A stretch of 52,178 nt of DNA from Polyangium jinanense (GCF_028435365.1 NZ_JAGTJJ010000069.1:1-52178), one strand, 5' to 3'. Numbered from the stretch's first letter, positions 25,803-35,059 are shown. Notes: generated from the sequence alone by a model not told the origin. Program-made: numbers and translations.

Positions 25803-26855
25803 TCACGGAAACGTCCCGCACGGCGTCGACGTCTTCCCCTCGGACCACTCGGCCGGAAGCGGTCCGGCCACCTTCACGGTGAACGTCGCGTTTCCCTCGT
25901 TGTTGCGCGGATCCGCATCGTTCAGCCCCACCCAGACGAGCCCGGGCGTGCGCGCCACGAACCGCGCGCAAGGCGCGACGATCGCCCCCATTCGCGCGTC
26001 GCCGCCTCCCACCGCGGCGATGCCGGCGCCGTGGGGCGCGGACCGGAAGGGCTCGTTGTCGAAGTTCGGGTCGTGCGGTTCCTTCTCGAAATACCCGCGC
26101 GGATCGATCCACGCGCCGCGCCCCGTCCCGATCCGGTATTGCCCCCGCGCCGCGATTTCGACCACCTCGCCCGCGCGAATCGGCCGCATCGACACCAGCG
26201 TGCCGCCCGCCTGCGCCGTCACCGCCGCCTCGGCCGACTCCATGGGGTTCGCAACGGCCATCACGGCGAGATCCATTCGCATCACGCCTCCGCCGCGCAT
26301 CGAGAACACGGGCCGCGTCGCCTGCGCGGCGAGCAGCTCCTGCCGCCCGAGCTTCACCCCGCCGATCACCTCCGCCCCGGCGCCGTCCCGATCCACCACG
26401 GCAAGCGTGATGCCCTCGGCCGGGATCGAATTCGTTGGAATCACGAATTCGCCGTTGAACGTGGTTTGCATCGTATCGTGCGCGGTCGGCGTCTGGTAAT
26501 GGGCCGCGCTGCCCACGCCGAGCAGCACCACGAGATCGGGCAGCCGCGCGTCGGCGTTTGCGGGCCGCGGGCGCGGATCGATGGGGCAGAGGGCCTCGGC
26601 GCCTTTTCCCGTGATCGGATCGGTCGTGGCCATCATGCGGCCGAGCATGCCGCACGCCGTGCCGTCGGTCGGCTGGGGCTCGATGTCGTCCCAGGGCACC
26701 TGCGTGCCTGGCCGGAGCGGGGTCACCTCCACCGTGTCGACGCGGACGACGAGCCAGGGCGGCTCCTGGAAAACACTCGGGGTCCCCGGCTCTCCCATCG
26801 GCTCGGCGCAGGCCGCGGCGAGGAGCACGAGCGAAACGAATCCGATCCGGCGCAT
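25803..26855 (-). CDS. Lipoprotein with C2-like and LecA-like domains
   Basis: The 350-residue product has a signal peptide with lipobox VLLAAAC. A first domain (about residues 35-165) has the layout of a C2 domain: LPDLVVLLGVGSA, then TMQTTFNGEFVIP, then ITLAVVDRDGAGAEVIGG. A second domain (about 215-345) has the pattern of PA-IL/LecA-like galactose-binding folds: GEVVEIAARGQYRIG, WIDPRGY, PHGAGIAAVGG and LVWVGLNDADPRNNEGNATF. It is probably a surface lipoprotein that binds calcium and sugars. The Uma2 gene converges on it, with a 4-nt gap. Confidence 0.7.
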   Translation of the reverse strand: MRRIGFVSLVLLAAACAEPMGEPGTPSVFQEPPWLVVRVDTVEVTPLRPGTQVPWDDIEPQPTDGTACGMLGRMMATTDPITGKGAEALCPIDPRPRPANADARLPDLVVLLGVGSAAHYQTPTAHDTMQTTFNGEFVIPTNSIPAEGITLAVVDRDGAGAEVIGGVKLGRQELLAAQATRPVFSMRGGGVMRMDLAVMAVANPMESAEAAVTAQAGGTLVSMRPIRAGEVVEIAARGQYRIGTGRGAWIDPRGYFEKEPHDPNFDNEPFRSAPHGAGIAAVGGGDARMGAIVAPCARFVARTPGLVWVGLNDADPRNNEGNATFTVKVAGPLPAEWSEGKTSTPCGTFP

Positions 26856-26944
26856 GCCCCAGCGTACGCCAGAACGAGCGGGAAGGGTAGGGGACGAGGC
26901 GGCTTGCTCTCCTCGCGACCTGCGTGATACGCCAAACCAGCATA

Positions 26945-27853
26945 ATGACGTCGCAAGCCAAGGAGCCCATCCACGGACGCGCGCCCACTTGCCCGGCGTG
27001 CGGCGCGCCCTTGCCCATCGAGCTCGGCGACGCCCGCGTGCGCTGCCGCCATTGCGGCGCCGTCACGCCCCTCGACGAAGGGCTCCGCAGGGCCATGCTC
27101 GCCTACGTCGGCGACGTCGTCGCCGTGGCCAAGAAAGAGCTCCAGGCGCGGTTCGTCGCGGCGTTTTACGAGCAAAACGCGAAGGCCGCCAAACCGGTCA
27201 TCTTCGGGGTGATTGGCTTCGCCACGTTCCTCACGTTCGCCTTCGTCGCGGGGCTCATCACGGGGGAGGTCAACATGGGCCTGCCGCTTCTCTATTTCGG
27301 GATCTTGTTCGGCGGCTGGGTCTTGTCCCTCGCCGCCTTCACGCGCGGCTGGGGCGTCATGTACGACATTCCGGACATCGAGACCCTCGCCGCGACGGGG
27401 ATCGTCCGCTGCGACGGGTGCGGCGCCATGCATTCGTTCCGCGCGGGCGAGGCCGTCTCCGATTGCAAGCATTGCCGGAGCCGCCTCCTCGTCCCCTTTG
27501 CGCTCGCCGCGAGCCTGCTCGGCGAGGCGCGCGCCTCGAAAGACCGCGCGGACAGAGAGCAAGCGCAGAGCTACGATCGGGCTGCGAACGCCGGGGATCG
27601 CCTCGTCGGCGTTTCGGTGTTCCTCGTGTTCTTCGGCATCCTCGCCGCTATGGTCACGGTCATCGCCATCGGGCGTCCCGAGGGGCCCGAGGTCACGCGC
27701 ACCGAGATGTGGCTCTCGTTCCTCGGGACGTTCGTCCTGTCGATCGTCTTCATGGTGCGAAGCACCAAGCGCGGCATGCAGAAGCGGCAGGAGATGGACG
27801 CCCAGGTCGACGCGCTGGCCCGGCGCGTGGGGGATACGGCGCGCCGGGGCTGA
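26945..27853 (+). CDS. Membrane protein with two zinc ribbons
   Basis: The 302-residue protein starts with a zinc ribbon (CPACG...CRHCG, about residues 16-40), then two transmembrane helices (FGVIGFATFLTFAFVAGLI and LLYFGILFGGWVLSLAAF), a second ribbon (CDGCG...CKHCRSR, about 153-176), and two more helices near the C-terminus. The ribbons are cytosolic or membrane-proximal. The role is unknown; such proteins are common and unstudied in this group. The ATG at 26945 is chosen, although a GTG at 26924 is possible and no clear ribosome site separates them. Confidence 0.65.
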   Translation: MTSQAKEPIHGRAPTCPACGAPLPIELGDARVRCRHCGAVTPLDEGLRRAMLAYVGDVVAVAKKELQARFVAAFYEQNAKAAKPVIFGVIGFATFLTFAFVAGLITGEVNMGLPLLYFGILFGGWVLSLAAFTRGWGVMYDIPDIETLAATGIVRCDGCGAMHSFRAGEAVSDCKHCRSRLLVPFALAASLLGEARASKDRADREQAQSYDRAANAGDRLVGVSVFLVFFGILAAMVTVIAIGRPEGPEVTRTEMWLSFLGTFVLSIVFMVRSTKRGMQKRQEMDAQVDALARRVGDTARRG

Positions 27854-27871
27854 CGTCGCGGGTGCTGAGGA

Positions 27872-29812
27872 TCACGGACCGCAGAGTGCGGGATTCGGCG
27901 CGGGCGGGAGTGGGAACGCGTCCGTCGCTTCCTTGGCGAACTGGCACTGGAGATCCTCGGTCTTGCACCCGGCCTGGCTGATGCAATTGCCGGCGGCGTC
28001 CGTGCCTTGGCAAAGGCAGGCCGTATCGCCCTCAGGGCAGATCTCGACGAGCTCCATCATGCCCATGTCCTCGTGGTTCAGCTTGTGGCAATGCAGCACG
28101 AATTGACCCGTGAACTTGCGAAAGTTCGTCAGGATCTGCCGCGGCCCGTCCTCCGCCTGCACCCAGAACGTGTCACGCCAGTGCGGGAAATTCGGCTCCT
28201 TGTTCGAATCGTTCGCGCAGACGAGGTACGGATTGATGTGAATGTGGAACGGGTGCCCGTCGAACGCGCGGATCTCCCATTTCTCCGTCGTGCCGACCTC
28301 CATTACCCGGTCGCTGCGATATCCCCAGGCGCGCCGATCGTCGAAGCGCCGGCAACTGATGTTCGGGGCGGGGCAGAGGCACGTCGGCGCGTCCGGATCG
28401 ATGCCGTGCATGTGGTCGTTCGGACTGCACGAGCCGAGCTCGGAGGGTTTTTCCGGGTCGGGCTCCTCGCCCGGCGTGGGGACGAGCAGCGCGATCTTCT
28501 GGTGGACCTTTTCGACCGATTCGCAGCTCGCTTCCATCGTCTGGCCGTCGACTTTGCCCATGAACGTCGTCGGCGGCGCGATGGCCGCGAGGGCCGACTC
28601 CTCCGGCATGTTCGTCTCGGTCGGCTCGCCGTTCGCCGGATCCACGTCGAAGATCGCCACGAGACTCCCGAGCGGATCGGCCGGGCGCCGCCCCACGAGG
28701 CAAAGCGTCGTCTTCTCGGCGGGCATCTTCACCACCGCCTCGATACGATATCCGGGTGATACCCATATCGTATCGCTCACGTAAAACTTCGGCAGCGTGA
28801 TGCCGTCGCGGGCGATCTGCGTGATCTCGATCGGATGGAGGACGTCGAACGATTCGCAAGTCGGATCCTCCGAGGGGTGGAGCTTCATTCCGAGCTCGTT
28901 CGGGGTGCCGGCGTGCACGATCCGGAGACGCTCGACCTGATTCGGCGACGTCTTGATGTGCGGCAAGAGCTTGCCGCTCACGAGCGTCGGCTTCGTATCG
29001 TTCTCCGCAGCCTCGAAATCGTTCGCCGACAGCGTGTCCTCGGAGCAAGCTTCTCCATCCGCGAGCGGTCGCGTCGATTCGACGTTGATGGGCACGCCGC
29101 CGAGCACCATGATCCGCTCGTTCGCCTTGGCGATCCCGGGAACCTCGTCGAGATCCCCCTCGAAGATGAGCGCGCCTGCGGCGCCGTTCGTCACCTGAAT
29201 GGCCGTCGAACCGTGGATGTGCGGGTGATACCAGTTGAAGCCCGCGTGGTGCGTCCCGTCCTCGTCGAGATCCCAGCGGTATTGCGCCATCTCGCCGGGC
29301 GGCACCTCGTGCAGCACGTCGTCGGCGTGGTACCGCGCGTCTGGCCCGCAGCCCGAGCCCTCGCATGGATCCCCCGCCGCGGGCGTCGCGTAGTTCGGCT
29401 GGACGTGCGCGCCGTGCGCGTGCAGGTTCGTCAGGTTGAAATCGTGGCACGTGACGGCGGACGTGTTCGCGGCCCCGGCCACGAGCCGATAATCGGAGCG
29501 CTTGAAGTCGTTGTGCAGATTGACCCGCACCTTGCGGTCGGTCCCCGAAGGAACGCGGATCGTCGGCCCCGGGATCGATCCATTGTACGTCCGCAGGCAA
29601 TACCTCTTTCCGCCGATCGTCACCTCGCTCGGCGCGAGGCGCAGCTCGTGGACCCCCGCCGCGTTCGGCGCGAGCTCCGGCGGGTTCTCGAAGATCTCGG
29701 GCGGGCCAGCCGGCGCCGCTTCGTCCGAGCAACCGCCGAGCACCGCGCTCAGCAAAAGGAACGCGCATCGACCTGCGCGCGAAATGGGTAAGCCAAGGCT
29801 CCCTTGCTTCAT
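27872..29812 (-). CDS. Large multicopper oxidase lipoprotein
   Basis: The 646-residue protein carries the four ordered copper motifs LHAHGAH, WYHPHIHG, HPFHIHINP and HCHKLNHEDMGMM. The lipobox is VLGGC, so it is an anchored envelope enzyme. It is longer than the first oxidase because of extra loops, several of them Cys-containing (for example near CEGSGCGPDARYH and PTCLCPAPNISC), plus a Cys-rich tail. A strong GGAGGGAAACC precedes the ATG, and the same 14 bases recur inverted at 29945-29958. It oxidises an unknown electron donor. The two oxidases are only distantly related. Confidence 0.9.
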   Translation of the reverse strand: MKQGSLGLPISRAGRCAFLLLSAVLGGCSDEAAPAGPPEIFENPPELAPNAAGVHELRLAPSEVTIGGKRYCLRTYNGSIPGPTIRVPSGTDRKVRVNLHNDFKRSDYRLVAGAANTSAVTCHDFNLTNLHAHGAHVQPNYATPAAGDPCEGSGCGPDARYHADDVLHEVPPGEMAQYRWDLDEDGTHHAGFNWYHPHIHGSTAIQVTNGAAGALIFEGDLDEVPGIAKANERIMVLGGVPINVESTRPLADGEACSEDTLSANDFEAAENDTKPTLVSGKLLPHIKTSPNQVERLRIVHAGTPNELGMKLHPSEDPTCESFDVLHPIEITQIARDGITLPKFYVSDTIWVSPGYRIEAVVKMPAEKTTLCLVGRRPADPLGSLVAIFDVDPANGEPTETNMPEESALAAIAPPTTFMGKVDGQTMEASCESVEKVHQKIALLVPTPGEEPDPEKPSELGSCSPNDHMHGIDPDAPTCLCPAPNISCRRFDDRRAWGYRSDRVMEVGTTEKWEIRAFDGHPFHIHINPYLVCANDSNKEPNFPHWRDTFWVQAEDGPRQILTNFRKFTGQFVLHCHKLNHEDMGMMELVEICPEGDTACLCQGTDAAGNCISQAGCKTEDLQCQFAKEATDAFPLPPAPNPALCGP

Positions 29813-29953
29813 GGTTTCCCTCCACGCCCGGCTTCGAGCGCCGGTGATTCGTTGCTTCCGGGCCTTCCGAGGTCGACTCTAGACGAACGGCATCCTCTCG
29901 GATGGCCGCAGGTGGTCAGTGGATGGCCAGGATCCGGCCATCGAGGAGGGAAA

Positions 29954-30322
29954 CCATGGGTCTCCTCTGGGAGGCGCTTCGCTGGGGCGTTGCCCCAGGC
30001 CCCACCAGGGGCTATCCGCCCCTGGACCTGGACCAGCGCAAGCGCTGGACCCGGGGTCGATGAACTGCGCGATGCGCAGTTCATCGAACAGGCCGAGTCA
30101 AGACCAAGAGCGACCCTGCCAATCAAGAGAGCCGCGCTGCCATTTCAACCGGCAACGTTGTCCCTGGTCTTGCCACACCGGCCCGTTGGAAGAACTGCGC
30201 GGAGCGCAGTTCTTCCACCACGAGTCCAGGGCTTGCCCTGGTTCGGGTCGAGGGGCGAACAGCCCCCGCGGGGCCCGGGGCAGCGCCCCGGCGCGGCGCC
30301 CCCAAGAAGAGACCAATCCTCA
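29954..30322. repeat. Dispersed palindromic element R5 (full copy)
   Basis: Full element between divergent genes. The left end is ATGGGTCTCCTC and the right end GAGACCAATCCTCA. Hairpins are TCGATGAACTGCGC/GCGCAGTTCATCGA (30057-30087, loop GAT) and TGGAAGAACTGCGC/GCGCAGTTCTTCCA (30187-30217, loop GGA). The core carries CAAGACCA and TGGTCTTG as an inverted pair. A GGAGGG ribosome-site-like motif and ATG precede a 35-codon frame (29956-30063) that recurs in R1. Between 29813 and 29953 I see only presumed promoter sequence. Confidence 0.9.
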
Positions 30323-30393
30323 GCGCGACGACGACGGGAGGCTCGATTGGCCTCCCGCTCCCGCCACAAGCTCTGGCATAGTCGCGAGCACGA

Positions 30394-31926
30394 ATGGATC
30401 CCCATCGCCTCGTCGCTTCGTGGCTCGACGGCCGCGCCCGCGTCGAAAAGGACGGCGCGCTCGTCCTCGGGCCGCGTAGGAGCGCGGGCCTCTCGGGCAA
30501 GCTCCGCCGCGCCTACACGTGGATCGCCACGCAAGCTCTCGTGTGCCCGTACCTCGACATGGAGCTCGGCGAATCGACGACGCTCGGCAAGGGCGAAGCG
30601 CGCGTCGATCTCGGCCGCGCGGCGCACGCCTCGTACGTCCTCTTGCCGCTCCTTTGCCTCGTCACCTCGCAGCGCCTGCTCTTCGTTGGCGCTCCGGGCC
30701 GCGGCAAGACCACCATGGCCACGATCATGGCCGCGCTCGCGGGCATCCCGGAGGGCGAGATCCGCCGCATCGTCCAGCACGGCCATCCCCAGCTCACCAC
30801 GGCCGATCTGCTCGGCAGCCCCTTGCCCGGTAGCCTCGTCAAGGCCGAGGAATCCCGTGAGATCCGTGTCGAGTGGCGCCGCTGGATCGGCAAGCGCGTC
30901 AAGATCATCGACGAGTACAACCGCATCCCCACGAAGACCCAGTCCGCGCTCCTCTCGCTCCTCGCCGAGGGCTACGCCGAGAGTTTCGAGCAGGTCGCGC
31001 TCGCCGGCAAATCCGCCTGGTATCTCACGGCGAACGAGGACTCCGGCGGCGGCACGTTCCAGGTCATCGAGGCCCTCAAGGATCGCATCGACGTCGTCGT
31101 CCGCGCGCCGCCGTTCCACGCCCGCTCGCTCGATGCCCTCGCCGAGCGTGTCGCCACCGCGCGACCGCCCGAGACGCGCATCCCGGCCGACGTCGTCTTC
31201 TCCGCGGAGGAGCTCGATCAAGCCGAGGCCGAGATCCGCGCCGTCCCGGTCCCCGAGAGTGTGCTCGACGTGCTCGGGTTTTTCGCGGGCCAGCTCGATT
31301 TTTGCCGCAGGGCCTCGGACGTCCTCGAATACCGCAACAAGGACACGCTCCACCTCGCGGGCAAGAAGGTCGCGCACGTCTGCAACGAGGATTGCCCGCT
31401 CGACAAGAACGTCCACGTCTGCACGCAGACTGAAAATGGCGTCTCGGCGCGCGCGCTCCAGGCCATCCTGCTCTTCGCCAAGGCCCTCGCGTATTTCCGC
31501 GGCAAGAGCGAAGTCTCCGTGACCGACGTGCGCCTCGTCCTGCCGTTCACGCTCTTCGAAAAACTCCGGCCGAACCTGCAGAGCGCGTTCTTCCAGAAGG
31601 CCGAGAGCCGCGTTCTTTTGCTCGATCGGGCCACGTGGATCACGCGCCTCTTCGATCAAGCGGCCGTGCAGCACGCGGCCTACGCGCCGCTCCGCGCGAG
31701 CGTGCGCGAGCTTCAGGCCGAGGCCGAGGCGACCGCGCTCGGCGCCACCACGGCCGAGCTCAAGCGCCGCGTCGGCAAGGTGCAGCGCGCGATGGAGGAG
31801 CTGCTCAAGCGCGCCGATTTGTCGGGGCCGATCTACGAGGATCTCGTGCTCCTGAAGAGCCTCCACGAGTCCTACCAGCGCAGGCTCGCCGCTGCCGAGC
31901 GACTGGAAGGAGGGGCCCGTGAGTGA
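30394..31926 (+). CDS. MoxR-type AAA+ ATPase
   Basis: The 510-residue protein is an AAA+ ATPase of the MoxR/RavA kind: Walker A GAPGRGKTT (residues 99-107), Walker B KIIDEYNRI (about 170-178), then sensor 1 in AWYLTANED. It has an unusual Cys cluster in the lid region, HVCNEDCPLDKNVHVCTQ (about residues 328-345), which could bind a metal. The C-terminal third is a helical bundle. MoxR proteins act with vWA proteins as chaperone-like machines, and here the downstream gene encodes a vWA protein. It overlaps the next gene by eight bases. It is the first gene of a four-gene unit beginning 72 nt after R5. Confidence 0.85.
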   Translation: MDPHRLVASWLDGRARVEKDGALVLGPRRSAGLSGKLRRAYTWIATQALVCPYLDMELGESTTLGKGEARVDLGRAAHASYVLLPLLCLVTSQRLLFVGAPGRGKTTMATIMAALAGIPEGEIRRIVQHGHPQLTTADLLGSPLPGSLVKAEESREIRVEWRRWIGKRVKIIDEYNRIPTKTQSALLSLLAEGYAESFEQVALAGKSAWYLTANEDSGGGTFQVIEALKDRIDVVVRAPPFHARSLDALAERVATARPPETRIPADVVFSAEELDQAEAEIRAVPVPESVLDVLGFFAGQLDFCRRASDVLEYRNKDTLHLAGKKVAHVCNEDCPLDKNVHVCTQTENGVSARALQAILLFAKALAYFRGKSEVSVTDVRLVLPFTLFEKLRPNLQSAFFQKAESRVLLLDRATWITRLFDQAAVQHAAYAPLRASVRELQAEAEATALGATTAELKRRVGKVQRAMEELLKRADLSGPIYEDLVLLKSLHESYQRRLAAAERLEGGARE

Positions 31927-32809
31927 TCTCGAAGCGCTGGCGACGCACCATGTACGGGAGGGAGAACGCCGGTTCTCCCGCTGGGACGCCGCGCTGTTCG
32001 AAGCGCTCCTCGCTGGGCCAGGCAAGCGGCTCGCGGCGGGCCTCGACGGGTCCGAGAGCTCGCTTCGCGCGTTCGAGGCTTGGCTCGGCCTCGTGGTCGA
32101 GGCGATCGGGCTCGGATACATCCGGCCCGGCGTCGTGGGCGAAGGCGACGCGCCACGCGTGCGCAGGCCGGAAAACCTCGTGGAATGGCTGTTCGTGGAC
32201 ATGCTCCCGGACACCCTTCCCACCGTCCCGATCGAGGCGCGCATGGGCCTGCTCGCGAAGGCATGGAACCTCGGCGAAGGCCTGTTCGGCGAGCCGCCGT
32301 GGCTGAACCTCTGCGTCGCTTCCGCGATGGCCGCGCCGAGCGCCTCCGCGAGCGCCGGCGCGCGGTTCGACCTCGAAGGCCGACTCCTCCGTATCCTCGA
32401 CGCCGCGCTCGCGCCGCGCGCCCGCTCCACGTGGAAAGGACCGTTCGTGGTGCGGACCATCGATCTGCGCGAGGTCGAATCCGCGTTCTTGCCGGGCCGC
32501 GTGCATTTCGGCGCGCCCACGCTCGTCTGCGTCCACGATCGCAAGCGGCCCGATCTCTCCGCGGGCGTGCTCCTCGGCGCGCGTGGCGCCCCGAACCTCG
32601 CGTTCCGCTCGCCGTGCCTCGCCGACAAGGTCGAGCCCGATCCGAGCTTGCCCACGGTCACGCTCGGGCAGGCCGTCCTGTACGTGAGCGACGCGCGCGT
32701 CCCACTTCCGCACTGGAAACGCGGGCACAGCGTGGCTGCCTCGCGCGCGGGCCTCGTGGTCGCGACCGCGCTCGACTCGCAACGCCTCTGGCTCGTGGAG
32801 AGCCCTTGA
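31919..32809 (+). CDS. MoxR-cluster accessory protein
   Basis: The 296-residue product has no signal peptide or membrane helix. It is an alpha/beta protein with a Trp/Leu-rich N-terminal helical region (FEAWLGLVVEAIGLGYIRP) and a C-terminal half containing FVVRTIDLREVESAFLPGR and LVCVHDRKRPDL. It begins with GTG inside the ATPase gene and ends overlapping the TTG start of the vWA gene (TTGA). The tight double overlap implies a fixed stoichiometry with its neighbours. I recognise no family. Confidence 0.6.
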   Translation: MSDLEALATHHVREGERRFSRWDAALFEALLAGPGKRLAAGLDGSESSLRAFEAWLGLVVEAIGLGYIRPGVVGEGDAPRVRRPENLVEWLFVDMLPDTLPTVPIEARMGLLAKAWNLGEGLFGEPPWLNLCVASAMAAPSASASAGARFDLEGRLLRILDAALAPRARSTWKGPFVVRTIDLREVESAFLPGRVHFGAPTLVCVHDRKRPDLSAGVLLGARGAPNLAFRSPCLADKVEPDPSLPTVTLGQAVLYVSDARVPLPHWKRGHSVAASRAGLVVATALDSQRLWLVESP

Positions 32810-34467
32810 GCGCCGAGGAGCGCATTGCATCCCTTGCGGCGCGCGCCTTCCCTCGCGCGCTCGCGCGTTACTCGCCGTATCTCCTGATCGGCGAACCCGT
32901 CGTGGACCCGGATGGCGAAACGTTCGCCCGCATCGACCTCGCCTCGCGCACGATCCGCCTCGGCGCGCGCCCCATTGCCGAGGCTTCACTCGAAGACGCG
33001 CTCGAAGCGCTGATCGCCCACGAGCTCGGCCACCACGTCGCGTTCCCGGGCCATCCCGTCGAGCACGCGCGCCTCCTCCTGCTCGAACGCACGTTTTTGC
33101 CGCGCCTGCCGCGCTCGCTCACGGGCCCGTTTTACGACCTGCTCGTCGACGAGCGGCTCGGCCAGGGTTTGCCCTCGATCGAGGACGACCTCTGCCGCAT
33201 CCTCGTGGCGCGCGGCGCGCGTGCGCCTGACGACGTGCTCTTCACGTTCCAGCGCGCCGTGATTGAAGAGCTCTGGCAACGAAGGGAAGGGGAGTTGCTC
33301 GGGAAAAATGCCGCCGCCTTCGCGCGCGCTTTTCCGGACCACCGCCTCGACGCGAAGCTCGTCGCGGAACACCTCTTCGCGTTCGCGCCCGACGTCACGC
33401 TCCAGTACCTTTATTTCGCCTCCATCGCCTGGCGATACGCGATGGCGAGCCCCGCGCAAAAACACGCGGGCGAAGGCGACTGCGCCGAAGGTGAGCTCTC
33501 GGCCGAGGATCTCGCCGCGGCGCTCGTGCCGAAGAAGAGCGAAAAAGCGGCAATCGAGCGGGCGATCCGCGAAGGTTTTTTTTCGAAGGACCTCGCGGAA
33601 AAACTCGCCGATCAGAGCCTCGAACGCCGCGCGGGGGCGATGCCGGGCGACGGCGCGGGCAAATCCGAGCTGCTCACGACGGCCATGGCGGCCCATTACC
33701 GCCGCGAGGCCGAAAAATACCTTTTTCGTCCGCCGCCTGCCCGCGTCTTTGCCGACGCGCTCGTGCCCACCACGCACCTCGAATGGGAGCCCGGCGATCC
33801 GGTCGCCGATATCGACTGGGTCGCCACGCTCCTCCGCCGCGGCGAGACCCTCGGCGCCGCGATGCCGCTGCTCCGCGAGCGCATTGCCGACGAGGAGGGC
33901 CAGAGCACGCCGTCGTTTCTCGGTCGCACCGAGATTTACCTCGATGTGAGCGGATCCATGCCCGACCCGAAGCGCGCCCTCAACGCGATGACCCTCGCCG
34001 CGCAGATCCTCGCGACCGGCACGATCCGCGCGGGCGGCGCGGCGCGCGCACTCGTCTATTCGGTGGGCCACGAAAAAGCGTGGGACTTCTGCCGCTCCGA
34101 GCGTGTGCTTTCGAGGTTTCTCATGCGCTATATCGGCGGCGGCACGCAGTTCCCATTCGACGTCCTCGCGGCGTCCGTCGAAGAGACCCGCTCCGAGCAG
34201 CCGATCCGCGTTGTCATCACCGACAGCGACTTCGACGCGAACTACGACGCGCACCGGCAAAACGCGACCATCTTTGCGCGTGCGGCCGAACGCTCACCGG
34301 CGTTCGTGCTCCTCCTGCACGCGCCGAATCGCGAAAAGGTGCGTCGCTACGAGCAGGCCGGGGCGCGTGTCGTCGCCGTGCGCGCGCTCGGCGATTTCCC
34401 GCGTGTCGCGGCCGAGCTCGCCTTCTCCTTGTTCGACGACCCGGGCACGACCCACCCCAGCGGATAG
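32806..34467 (+). CDS. vWA protein with HExxH metal motif
   Basis: The 553-residue product has an N-terminal HELGHH metal-binding motif of zincin type (residues 72-77), a helical middle, and a C-terminal vWA-like domain beginning IYLDVSGSM (Asp380-x-Ser382-x-Ser384), with a later RVVITDSDFD acidic loop that could complete a MIDAS site. It may thus be a metallopeptidase fused to an adhesion/chaperone domain. The start is a TTG at 32806 that overlaps the preceding stop; the reading frame is open further upstream but only in a shadow region. Its partner is the MoxR ATPase two genes upstream. Confidence 0.75.
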   Translation: MSAEERIASLAARAFPRALARYSPYLLIGEPVVDPDGETFARIDLASRTIRLGARPIAEASLEDALEALIAHELGHHVAFPGHPVEHARLLLLERTFLPRLPRSLTGPFYDLLVDERLGQGLPSIEDDLCRILVARGARAPDDVLFTFQRAVIEELWQRREGELLGKNAAAFARAFPDHRLDAKLVAEHLFAFAPDVTLQYLYFASIAWRYAMASPAQKHAGEGDCAEGELSAEDLAAALVPKKSEKAAIERAIREGFFSKDLAEKLADQSLERRAGAMPGDGAGKSELLTTAMAAHYRREAEKYLFRPPPARVFADALVPTTHLEWEPGDPVADIDWVATLLRRGETLGAAMPLLRERIADEEGQSTPSFLGRTEIYLDVSGSMPDPKRALNAMTLAAQILATGTIRAGGAARALVYSVGHEKAWDFCRSERVLSRFLMRYIGGGTQFPFDVLAASVEETRSEQPIRVVITDSDFDANYDAHRQNATIFARAAERSPAFVLLLHAPNREKVRRYEQAGARVVAVRALGDFPRVAAELAFSLFDDPGTTHPSG

Positions 34468-34471
34468 AGCC

Positions 34472-35059
34472 ATGTCTTTCCTGAAAAACTGGACCGCGAA
34501 GCCTACGACCGCGCCGGCCACGCAAGACGCCCGGCTCCTGCCGGAAAGTGTGCCTCTCGACCTCGCGCCGATCCTGGCCGCGCTCGGCCAGGTCCTCGCG
34601 GAGATCGAGCCCGCCGCGCTGGATGTCGACGTCGCGCGGGCCAAACTCGCGGACCTCTGCCGGGATCTCGCGATCGAGCCCGTCGATCCGCTGGAGCTCG
34701 ATCCAATCGCCGCAGAGCTTGATCGCGGCGCGATCGAGCGGCTCGCGCTGCTCGTGCTCGTGCTCGAACGGCGCGGGATTCCCGAGGCTCTGCTGAAGCG
34801 CATCTTCGAAGGTCGCGCGCGCACTGCGGCGCGGGAAGGGCTTTTTGATGTCGCGCGGGGATCGAGCCTCGTGACGCTCGATCTTTTGCGCGGCAGCCCG
34901 CTGCGCCGCGAGGAGCTCGCGCGTAGGCTCGTCCTCGGGCTCGGCGCATCCGTCGCGGGGGAGAGCCTGGCCGAGGCGCGCGCGGCGCTCGAACGACTCG
35001 ATTATGGGCGGCTCATGGCCGAGGCGGAGCGAGCGCGGCGGGCGGCGGGGAAGGGGTGA
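34472..35059 (+). CDS. MoxR-cluster helical protein
   Basis: The 195-residue product starts 4 nt after the vWA gene's stop. It is almost entirely helical, rich in Leu, Ala, Arg and Glu, with a Pro-containing N-terminus (MSFLKNWTAKPTTAPATQ). Nothing in it indicates an enzyme. Its position makes it the last gene of the MoxR/vWA unit, and it may act as an adaptor for that machine (inference). Confidence 0.6.
   Translation: MSFLKNWTAKPTTAPATQDARLLPESVPLDLAPILAALGQVLAEIEPAALDVDVARAKLADLCRDLAIEPVDPLELDPIAAELDRGAIERLALLVLVLERRGIPEALLKRIFEGRARTAAREGLFDVARGSSLVTLDLLRGSPLRREELARRLVLGLGASVAGESLAEARAALERLDYGRLMAEAERARRAAGKG

Noticed and set aside
30145..32661. Long minus-strand open frame of 838 codons over the MoxR region
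   Set aside because: It is a shadow of the plus-strand genes. It lacks family motifs and its reading conflicts with overlap-coupled plus-strand genes with clear Walker and vWA motifs.
32080..32805. N-terminal extension of the vWA open frame
   Set aside because: It overlaps the preceding gene in a different frame and is Arg-rich. The TTG at 32806 overlaps the upstream stop and starts the conserved region.
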